NCBI GenBank assembly: GCA_002084765.1
Contig: NBMB01000001.1
Location: forward strand, 1 to 64,000
Direction of reading: 5' to 3'
Length of the DNA: 64,000 nt
Source: Candidatus Cloacimonetes bacterium 4572_55
GTDB lineage: Bacteria; 4572-55
Shown here: one piece after another, positions 58,601 to 64,000 of the stretch
Layout: each line of letters starts with the position of its first letter
Position numbering within the stretch: the first letter of the stretch is position 1
The notes under the pieces: generated by a model
Database searches by the model: none
Told to the model about the DNA's origin: nothing
Seen by the model: only the letters and a program-made list of their open reading frames with translations
Program-made: the position numbers and the translations under genes

Positions 58601-61504
58601 GAGTTGAGCGATCCCTCTGCCATTGGCGAAACCGGCATGACTCTGACATGGCAGGCTGAGATTGAGCCTGATTTTGAAAGGTATCATCTTTATCGCGGGA
58701 CTGCCCCGGGCATAGACATGTCCGACCAACTGATCGCGACGATTGACAACAGCGACCAAAATTACTTCGACGACGCGGGTCTGACCGACAACTCGACATA
58801 CTACTATCGCGTCTATCTCTTTGACGCCAGCAATCTCTACTCACGGAGCAACGAGGCGAGCGGAACCACTCTGAACGCGCCTCCTTCTGCAGTCCAATTC
58901 ACTGAGACGCTTGCCCTGTCCGATTCGGAAATCCGACTTGCCTGGTCTGCCAGCACTGCCCATGATTTCGCCGCGTATCGTGTATATCGAGATCTCCAGC
59001 CTATCGTGACCCTGGAATCCGATCTTATTGTCCGTGTGACAGAACTCCAACAGATCGCATATATCGACGACCAACTCAGCGAAAACACAACCTATTATTA
59101 TCGGATTTTTACAGAGGATACCGGCGGATTGCAAACCGGAAGCGAGGTCGAGTCCGCGACCACTCTCAACACCCCACCGGATCCGATCAATTTGGCGGTC
59201 CAGATCGAAGAGGGATCCGCTCTCCGATTGACCTGGGATGAAAATCAGAACCCGGATTTTTCCGCCTATCAGATCTATCGCTCGGATCAGCCCGGAATTG
59301 GCGATAATCCGACCTATGATCCGCTTATTACGCTCCAATCCGCGGCGACTGTCACATATCTGGATACCGACGTATCGAGCGGCGAGATGTGGTATTACCG
59401 CGTCTTTGCGACAGATGATCAGGGCGGACGCACGGGAAGTGCCGAGGTGAGCGCGCTTCTGCCTCCAACGCCCGTGATCTTGAGCGGACAGATCGTGGAC
59501 AACGGAGTCTTGCTGACATGGAATCAGAACAGCGATTCTTATTTCCTCAACTATCGCCTCTATCGGTCTGAGGAAGCGGGTCTGTTTCCGACAGAATCGT
59601 TGGCGACCATCGCTTTTGCAGATTCGTTTATTTATCAAGATAACGACGTATCAAGCGGCGATACGTGGTATTATCGCCTGGTTGTAACCGATACAAATGG
59701 GCAAACGTCGCCCAGCAATACATTCACGATCACGATTCCCCTGACTCAAGGTGTGACGTTGTCCGGCCCCTATAATATCACAGCCAATTCGGCTCGGTTC
59801 AACTGGACAGTCTATGACGGCGATTTTCAATATTACGCGCTCTATCGAGACCTGACGCCTGTTGTGACCGAAGAGTCTTATCAGGTTGCGATCTATACGA
59901 GCCGGTTGGAGACCGAGCATACTGACGAGACGTTGACTGAGAACACGACGTATTATTTCCGAGTTTTTGTCGCCAACAATCAGGGAGACGCTGTGGGAAG
60001 CAACACGGTGGAGACGCCAACCGAGGATGGTATGCCCACAGCGGTGCAATTGGTTGACGTGGTCGCGCCGGCTGGGTTTATTCACGAACTTCAGCTCTAT
60101 TGGTTGGAGAATCAGGACGCGGATTTTGAAGCCTATCACATCCATCGGGCAACCAACAGCGCGATGACGCAAAATCTGACCACGGTAACGATGATTACCG
60201 CTCAAAATGTGACCGCGTATTTGGACAATTATCTGATCGAAAACACTGCGTATTATTACCGTATCGACGTCTATGATATTGCCGGTCATCTCACCCTGGG
60301 AAATGTCATGGGCGCGGTCACAGGCGAAAATAACAGTTCTCCGGATCCGGTCGAGCTCTCTGATCCGACTGATGTGACAAGCGGCTCCATCTCTCTCCAT
60401 TGGACAGCGAATCTCGACAGCGATTTTGATCGATATATCATTTATCGAGACCAGGATCCAGATGTGAATGAGATTGCGTCTCTGGCAATTGCCGACATAG
60501 ATAATCGCTGGATCACTTCCTATACGGATCAGGAGCTTTCAGAAAACAGACAATTTTATTATCGGGTCTATGTGGTCGATAGTCAAGGAACCCGCGCAGG
60601 GAGCAATGTTGTGGCAGCCACGACCCTAAATAATCCGCCCACAACGCCGACTCTTAATTCCCCATCAGCGATAGGCGACGACGGCATGACTCTCACATGG
60701 CTTGTCAATAATGACGCGGATTTTGAAGAATATCGCCTCTATCGCTCATTGACAGCGGGCGTGGACGTTATGGATTCGCTTGTTGCGACTCTGGACGAGG
60801 CGACTCTGAATTATTACGACGATACCGGGCTAACCGACAATACCCGCTATCACTATCGGCTTTATGTCTATGATTCTGCGGGAGAATTTTCCAGAAGTGC
60901 CGAGGTAAGCGAGATCACCCTGAACCATGTCCCGCCAGCGACCGATTTGGTTTCTGTGAACGCAATATCCGCGTCTGAGATGCGCCTCTATTGGAACCAG
61001 AGTTCCGCGCATGATTTTGCCGCGTATCTTGTGTATCGAGACCAGACCGACGTCAATCTGCAATCCGAGCAAATCGCCCAATTGACCGATGTCGCGGATA
61101 CCACATACTTGGATACTGGGTTGACCGAGAACACGGTATACAATTACCGAATATTTACGGAAGACAGCGGCGGATTGATAAGCGGTGGAAATACGATGTC
61201 TGACACGACTGAAAACGCAGCACCGACTCCCTCAGAACTGACAGCGGACTCCGGCGTAGGCTCAGTGACGTTGAGTTGGTCGATAAATAGCGACGAGGAT
61301 TTCGCGCAGTATCGATTATACCGCTCCACGACTCCAAGCGTAGACGATTCCGGATCCGCTATCGCCGTGATGGATTCGCCTTCTTCAGTCAGCTATTTTG
61401 ATAGCGATGTGCAGACGGGACAGGTGTGGTATTATCGCATATTCACGGTTGACAACGATGGCTTGACAAGCGGCGGCAACGAGGTCGCGGTGGTTGTGGA
61501 ATAG
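52700..61504 (+). CDS. Giant Fn3-repeat surface lipoprotein
   Basis: A 2934-residue lipoprotein. Start at ATG 52700 (AGGAG nine bases upstream). Lipobox LSFGSC near residue 33 anchors it at the N-terminus; no sorting tail is present. After one Fn3 module come two non-Fn3 beta domains (~105-310), then 26 more Fn3-like modules of about 95-100 residues (WTPNxDxDFxxYxIYR ... YYYRVxVxDxxG ... SNV). The first group is mostly of one type. From about residue 1165 the modules recur in a fixed order of six types, three rounds. The final residues NEVAVVVE lack a cap. The architecture fits an adhesin, stalk or scaffold. It is plus-strand, opposite the surface operon. Confidence 0.9.
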   Translation: MIKLRLSQKLNGVLQFIIFGLTLVLSLSFGSCEKEHDTLVPPIFEEPPIPIINSVQTGDQTATLSWIIEDGSDQDVVDFRVYRREADSSAFLLRVSTAEQTYTDARLINGQLYFYAVASVTGDDLEGRKSESVAVTAHVFGFVINQNSEYTNDRMVTLQFSTTLDEGSGWVSLSNEPTFAQNLWQPYQLSLSWQLSDDDGPKSVFARFRDAQGNGSDTVVRTIILDRFSDILTIEFSPVGVPFFSGDTIHFQMETGESGGEAAVSVGSVIVDLILYDNGNHGDRLSEDGIYELDYIVLEGIEIENGIVVGSFIDLAGNSANPRTAPGSITIHRPPQPVTLIQPIPIEDPRTSLRLIWTPNTDEDFHAYQVYRRAVDPSGSPSSYKLHARQIAKVLLENRGSPSSDSLFEMIAIVREQSQLLYDDASLSENSTYQYRVDVVDMTALSAESNIVTGQTQADLAPTPTQIIVVPEPNTDNQLNISWIPNSDSDFYAYQLFRSDYADMQDSARVVELFDASVIQAVDVGLQSGSLYYYRMRTTDTANLSSVGDIASATTYPNLPPDSVWIETVNTVSESQLEIIWTPNQNSDFQRYNIYRDFTDEINEETSDFVTFITNIETTQYTNFNLQPNVEYFYRIYVRDSAGLTKGSNVKSGVTLPVSGPHPVELTDVLPVYNSYSSLQLIWTPNTEADFSSYRIYRSLELDFADSAFVDEVTNALVAIYVDGVGEETEPLLPATTYYYRVIVRNDAGLAAGSNIRSGTTNPDLPPLPSVVTVLPVSDTDDQLQISWTANNDPDFSAYQLYRSNHADFSDSLQLTLDDPAENFYINRGLDSGTAYYYRLRTLDMGQNDSWSQIASGMTHPNLPPQPVTILWVQPPGDNIFDALDFEWTPSSDIDFDRYEIYRGDHADFSDSTYLTGIGDQAEVTYSDHGLFPNRYYYYRVTTIDDHGAASHSNIRSGITGVDDPPTQVELLVVTPVTDNPEQLHLTWQANTDPDFSLYHIVRSLHENMADSTSVDFILTQSTFQYTDSVPDLMESTVYYYRVDVRDQGGQTTAGTVASGMTGLNQPPDPVTLSDPLNVMSTQADLNWGVSYATDFYYYNLYRDTTETVDLQSNRIAQLIGDPLATSYLDLGLAENTQYFYRVYVFDTRGASSGSNVVTTVTEDGMPTPVALLEVEPLPNTSDQLELLWRPNTDADFLIYQIRRARDVQMVQDSVTVALINTQSVNNYLDIGLSPNTIYFYRVDVHDLGGHISQSNVLSDTTGFNLPPTPVYIEEPFDLSSQSISLRWSPNSDADFLRYIVYRDLDSTVNDTVSMPVGFYEERLEVSHTDEGLAQNTTYFYRVYVEDQQGVIYGSNIVSATTLNDPPVPVVLNDPTSISHNGMTLTWGLSQDPDFESYRLYRSLIAGVDTTDHLRFSTTTQHRNFFDDSDLRDNTLYHYRIYLYDQTGESARSNEVQDQTLNHNPPSVTLESVTAISSTEIDLEWTLSSAHDFDEYQIFRDSQPSVTLESTPVATISDINFISYRDTDLIENSLYYYRIFVRDSGGLFTGSNVLSDVTGNDPPEPVVLSGSAQENMTVLLGWTQSTDPDFAYYRVFNSDTPGILPIGAAVITIPTASAISYIDRNVLPGQTLYYRIFVADSSGAVAGGNEIVVSIPAQTSSVALSGPFNVSQTSAGFSWTVNNDYDFDHYELHRDQSAGVNQDSPLVAQFDDPSQVNYTDSGLTAGNSYYYRLYCVGDQGSVGPSNSISVTTPTSGEDPGGDEIPTPVTILSINVPESSSDQLQLFWLTNYDENFSAYHIMRAENPSMTEELSIVTIISDRGTSQYIDTGLEPETGYYYRIDLYHTNGLSAIGNVVGNTTGMENVPEPVTLSDPFNVNSQSATLNWTVDNDSGFNRYALHRDDQSDVTLNSLQIALFTDPLQTTYTDQPLEQSRVYYYRVFVVHNSGAYSGSNVVSAETSDASPGIIELSDPSAIGETGMTLTWQAEIEPDFERYHLYRGTAPGIDMSDQLIATIDNSDQNYFDDAGLTDNSTYYYRVYLFDASNLYSRSNEASGTTLNAPPSAVQFTETLALSDSEIRLAWSASTAHDFAAYRVYRDLQPIVTLESDLIVRVTELQQIAYIDDQLSENTTYYYRIFTEDTGGLQTGSEVESATTLNTPPDPINLAVQIEEGSALRLTWDENQNPDFSAYQIYRSDQPGIGDNPTYDPLITLQSAATVTYLDTDVSSGEMWYYRVFATDDQGGRTGSAEVSALLPPTPVILSGQIVDNGVLLTWNQNSDSYFLNYRLYRSEEAGLFPTESLATIAFADSFIYQDNDVSSGDTWYYRLVVTDTNGQTSPSNTFTITIPLTQGVTLSGPYNITANSARFNWTVYDGDFQYYALYRDLTPVVTEESYQVAIYTSRLETEHTDETLTENTTYYFRVFVANNQGDAVGSNTVETPTEDGMPTAVQLVDVVAPAGFIHELQLYWLENQDADFEAYHIHRATNSAMTQNLTTVTMITAQNVTAYLDNYLIENTAYYYRIDVYDIAGHLTLGNVMGAVTGENNSSPDPVELSDPTDVTSGSISLHWTANLDSDFDRYIIYRDQDPDVNEIASLAIADIDNRWITSYTDQELSENRQFYYRVYVVDSQGTRAGSNVVAATTLNNPPTTPTLNSPSAIGDDGMTLTWLVNNDADFEEYRLYRSLTAGVDVMDSLVATLDEATLNYYDDTGLTDNTRYHYRLYVYDSAGEFSRSAEVSEITLNHVPPATDLVSVNAISASEMRLYWNQSSAHDFAAYLVYRDQTDVNLQSEQIAQLTDVADTTYLDTGLTENTVYNYRIFTEDSGGLISGGNTMSDTTENAAPTPSELTADSGVGSVTLSWSINSDEDFAQYRLYRSTTPSVDDSGSAIAVMDSPSSVSYFDSDVQTGQVWYYRIFTVDNDGLTSGGNEVAVVVE

Positions 61505-61514
61505 TTCGTAGGAG

Positions 61515-61590
61515 GTCCGCAGATTACGCGGATTACGCGGATAAATCCTACTAATCTGTGTAATCTACGGATAAACTCTAATCTACGGAT
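61515..61590. repeat. Dispersed-repeat palindrome after the giant Fn3 gene
   Basis: The forward arm GTCCGCAGATTACGCGGATT (61515 on) continues as a second GCGGATT, and its inverted relatives CTAATCTGTGTAATCTACGG and TAATCTACGGAT follow (61551-61590). The arms can pair into an imperfect hairpin. The right end overlaps the last base of the ArnD-like gene on the other strand. Confidence 0.9.
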
Positions 61591-62528
61591 CAGGATTGGA
61601 TAGCGACTGAGTCAAAGCGACCTGGTAGAGACCCGCGTTGGACCGCGTGTATCGGGATATTTTGATGATATTCCTGCTCACGGATTTTCTCTTTTGCAAA
61701 TCGATCCATCCGGTCAAAACGGATTTTCTGGTCGCCCATTTCCATCAAACTTTCCAGCCATTTCTGAAAATCGGGAAAACCGCGTCCTCCTTCGATCTCC
61801 GCGTGGATGGTATGCACCGCTCGTTTCTGCATGAACAATTTCTGGGTTAGCAGTGCATACGCAGTACTGTTTTTTCTCAGGACGATAAGCTCATCCATAG
61901 TGGGAAGGGTGGTCGGAATCTGGAGCGTCTTGGCTTGATACTCAGGGAATTTTGGGAAAAAGGGCGCGCGACCTCGACAATCGCTACTATAAAGCAAGTT
62001 GTAAGAGTCCAATATCTCAGCGATTTGGGCGTTGTATATCCAGCCGGGGGACGCAAATCCTTCTGGCTTTCTGCTTAGATATCGTTCAAATTCGGCAAAT
62101 CCGAGGGAGATCATCCGATCTATTTCTTCCTTTGGGAGCCGATCTATATTATCCTGCCAATAAAAATGGTCATACCCATGCAAGCCTAATTCATGCCCCT
62201 GCTCCATGATCTGTTTGAGTATATCCCGACCCTTGGAGATCAAATAGATCGGAGGCAATAAGACCCCAGAAAAAAGTGCTCGCACACCGTAAGTGCTCGG
62301 AGCTTTGAGCCGCCACATACGACGCAGGAACCCGGGCCGAGTGATTACGCGTTTGATCGCTATGCCAGATCGGTCTGGTCCCGATGGGATGAAAAAGGAG
62401 GCAGTAATTCCCAATTCTGAAAATAATTTTAAAAGACGCGGCGCGCCCTGGTTCAGCCCGGACGCGATGTCGATATCTACTCGCAAATAGAGGATTGTGG
62501 GATGGGAATTATTTGTATTATCTCGCAT
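61590..62528 (-). CDS. ArnD-like polysaccharide deacetylase family protein
   Basis: A 312-residue NodB-fold enzyme whose closest memory match is ArnD, which removes a formyl group from undecaprenyl-phosphate 4-formamido-arabinose during lipid A modification. The phrases LRVDIDIASGLNQGAPRLL, ITASFFIPSGPD, FLRRMWRLKAPSTYG, HELGLHGYDHFYWQ and VHTIHAEIEGG match that family, including the Asp-Asp and His-His metal motifs of NodB enzymes. Other Arn genes are not present, so lipid A modification is unproven; it may act on another undecaprenyl-linked sugar. ATG at 62528. Confidence 0.8.
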   Translation of the reverse strand: MRDNTNNSHPTILYLRVDIDIASGLNQGAPRLLKLFSELGITASFFIPSGPDRSGIAIKRVITRPGFLRRMWRLKAPSTYGVRALFSGVLLPPIYLISKGRDILKQIMEQGHELGLHGYDHFYWQDNIDRLPKEEIDRMISLGFAEFERYLSRKPEGFASPGWIYNAQIAEILDSYNLLYSSDCRGRAPFFPKFPEYQAKTLQIPTTLPTMDELIVLRKNSTAYALLTQKLFMQKRAVHTIHAEIEGGRGFPDFQKWLESLMEMGDQKIRFDRMDRFAKEKIREQEYHQNIPIHAVQRGSLPGRFDSVAIQS

Positions 62529-62536
62529 GGAGTTCT

Positions 62537-62616
62537 GTCCGCAGATTACGCTCCGCAGATTACGCTCCGCAGATTACGCAGATTATCGCAGATTATCGCA
62601 GATTATCGCAGATTAA
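62537..62616. repeat. Dispersed repeat array upstream of the ArnD-like gene
   Basis: Seven GCAGATTA units in one orientation: three at 14-bp spacing (CCGCAGATTACGCT), then four at about 10-bp spacing (GCAGATTATC). Units are too short and too close to be CRISPR. Confidence 0.95.
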
Positions 62617-62655
62617 TAATTAGGGGTTATATGAAAAAATGTAGGGAAGGGGTTT

Positions 62656-64000
62656 TCAGTCCTTAATTAAATTTAGCTTTTGGCGCAATTCCTCATTATT
62701 TTCGTCGCTCTCTAAGGCGATATTCCAGTAGTGAGCCGCCTGTTCAGTCTGACGGAGTGCAAAATGAATATCGCCGAGATGCTCCATAATCACCGCGTCC
62801 CGGGCACCGACGTCGATAGCTCGATCCATATAGACCAACGCGTCTTCGTATCGCTCCAGCCGGTAGAGAATCCATCCCATACTGTCCAGAAAAGCGCCGT
62901 TGTCCGGCTCCGCTTCAACTGCGACCGTAATCATACGCAACGCCTCTTCCAAATTTTCATTGGCGTCTGCCCAGGTATAACCGACAAAATTATTTGCCGG
63001 CGCATAGAGCGAGTCGATCTCCAACGCCTTCTGCATGGTTTTGATCGCTTCTGTGTGCTCTCCCTTCTCATACATGGACGTCCCCAGGCTAAACCAGGCG
63101 TGGGCTTGCGTGGAGTCTCTTTCCAGAGAGCGACGGAACGCAGAAATTGCATCCTCCCAACGAAAAAGATCGGCATATGTCAAACCGAGCAAATAATCCG
63201 CGTCAGAATCGAGATCTCGTAAGCCGATAAAGGTATGATACGCCATCCGAGCCGAATCCGGCTCGTCGATCTGGGCAAGGATATTGGCATAATTCAGCCA
63301 GGCCTGCGCTGAGGTGGGATTTCTTACCGCGGTCTCTTTGAAATGTTTTTTCGCCTTCTCAAATTCGCCGAGATGCCGATAGCAGACCCCGAGATAAAAA
63401 TGATAGCTCGATTCGTAAGAATCATTTCCAATCAGGGACAACAGGGCCGCCGCCGCCTTTGCATAATCCTCCCGCTCGATTGCATACTGATACAACAGCT
63501 CTTGATAATTGATCTGATCCGGGTTTGCTTGCGCCAAACTATCGACGTGTGTGATCGGAACATCCTGTTGCTTATAGAGTTGTATCAAGGTATCGTAAAT
63601 AAGCGATCGGGAGGTTCTGATTGCCATACCTTTTTCTAAAATTTTCATAGCGGAAGCAAACCGGTCATTTTTCAGGTGCAACTGCGCCCATTCCAAAAAA
63701 AGATGGGGTTCCCGATTTCCAAATTCGTATGCTTGATCAAAATATTTCTCTGCGTTTTCCGAATTATTCTGTAAGAAATAGAGATGCCCGATCTGGAAGT
63801 AGACATCCGAATCAGACGAGTCTTTTTCCGACCAATTCTTAAAAAATTCTAATAGTTCTTGAGTTTGATCCCTTTTTTGATAGAGCCGGATCAATTCATA
63901 GGTAAACTTGCTTCGCTCCGGCTCTAACTCGAAGACGCGGCGCAGATAGTGTTCGGCTCTCTCCTCGTCTTGATCGATCAGATAATATTCGGAAAGCTCT
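62656..64000 (-). CDS. TPR-repeat protein (5' end beyond the window)
   Basis: At least 447 residues of tetratricopeptide repeats, about twelve units (VYFQIGHLYFLQNNSENAEKYF; AHAWFSLGTSMYEKGEHTEAI). The frame stays open to the right edge (codons for ELSEYYLIDQDEERAEHYL), so the start lies outside. A TTG at 63894 is not the true start. C-terminus ENNEELRQKLNLIKD. Such proteins act as assembly or secretion scaffolds; no signal peptide can be judged. Confidence 0.92.
   Translation of the reverse strand, partial: ELSEYYLIDQDEERAEHYLRRVFELEPERSKFTYELIRLYQKRDQTQELLEFFKNWSEKDSSDSDVYFQIGHLYFLQNNSENAEKYFDQAYEFGNREPHLFLEWAQLHLKNDRFASAMKILEKGMAIRTSRSLIYDTLIQLYKQQDVPITHVDSLAQANPDQINYQELLYQYAIEREDYAKAAAALLSLIGNDSYESSYHFYLGVCYRHLGEFEKAKKHFKETAVRNPTSAQAWLNYANILAQIDEPDSARMAYHTFIGLRDLDSDADYLLGLTYADLFRWEDAISAFRRSLERDSTQAHAWFSLGTSMYEKGEHTEAIKTMQKALEIDSLYAPANNFVGYTWADANENLEEALRMITVAVEAEPDNGAFLDSMGWILYRLERYEDALVYMDRAIDVGARDAVIMEHLGDIHFALRQTEQAAHYWNIALESDENNEELRQKLNLIKD

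Noticed and set aside
58841-59638. Long minus-strand open frames inside the giant Fn3 gene
   Set aside because: They mirror the codon bias and repeats of the Fn3 gene and look low-complexity.
62537-62616. CRISPR-like short repeat array
   Set aside because: Units are 10-14 bp and contiguous, with no spacers of regular length and no cas genes.
1-64000. tRNA, rRNA or transposase genes
   Set aside because: No cloverleaf, rRNA core sequence or transposase motif was recognised in the gene-free stretches.

Overview
The window reads as chromosomal DNA of a Gram-negative bacterium, probably an uncultured or little-studied lineage of the FCB/KSB1/Calditrichota type. The reasons are: three exported proteins with C-terminal FlgD-like sorting tails (core NYPNPFNP), a PorV/PorQ-like outer-membrane protein, two sensors with two-component-regulator propellers (Y_Y_Y type), many lipoproteins and beta-barrel or Fn3/LRR surface proteins, and intergenic regions with low-complexity palindromes. 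The taxonomic guess is inference; no rRNA or tRNA gene was seen. Base composition looks even across the window and I see no phage, transposase or CRISPR.

Layout. 1-2.9 kb: PAPS-dependent sulfotransferase and an FG-GAP propeller protein (minus). 2.9-8.8 kb: one-carbon/central metabolism (glyA plus; gcvT and ppdK minus) and a small unknown. 9-12.3 kb: a propeller histidine kinase. 12.6-19.6 kb (plus): prfA, a Rad50/SbcC-like ATPase, a NurA nuclease and a SurA/PpiC-like periplasmic protein, knitted together by copies of a dispersed GATTACGCGGATT-type repeat. 19.6-26.7 kb (minus): a frameshifted LRR-Fn3 protein, an M1 aminopeptidase, and a propeller-SpoIIE phosphatase that lacks its C-terminal metal-binding motif. 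26.9-32 kb: a multihaem c554-type cytochrome, an MNT-HEPN toxin-antitoxin remnant flanked by ~220-bp direct repeats that cut both the HEPN gene and a DUF512 radical-SAM gene, and an M23 peptidase. 32-38 kb: OppC/OppB permeases, an AAA/PD-(D/E)XK protein preceded by a small gene with an in-frame A AAA AAA C slip site, and a MEMO-family protein.

38-52.4 kb (minus): PorV-like protein, zinc-ribbon protein, CheY-like receiver, a PNGase F-type glycoamidase with sorting tail, rlmN, a phospholipase D-like lipoprotein, class I fumarase, and a three-gene cell-surface operon (secreted Ig-like protein, FecR-domain protein, large beta-barrel). 52.7-61.5 kb (plus): a 2934-residue lipoprotein made of about 27 Fn3-like modules with a higher-order six-module super-repeat. 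61.6-64 kb: an ArnD-like deacetylase and a TPR protein running off the window.

How the parts fit. Most genes belong to the envelope: secretion, adhesion, sensing of external ligands, glycan editing and cell-wall turnover. Housekeeping genes are interspersed singly. The strongest unexplained signals are the dispersed palindromic repeat that has been absorbed into three gene ends in the sbcC-nurA-ppiC operon, the 220-bp repeat pair around the MNT-HEPN genes, and a possible -1 frameshift gene in front of the AAA/nuclease gene.
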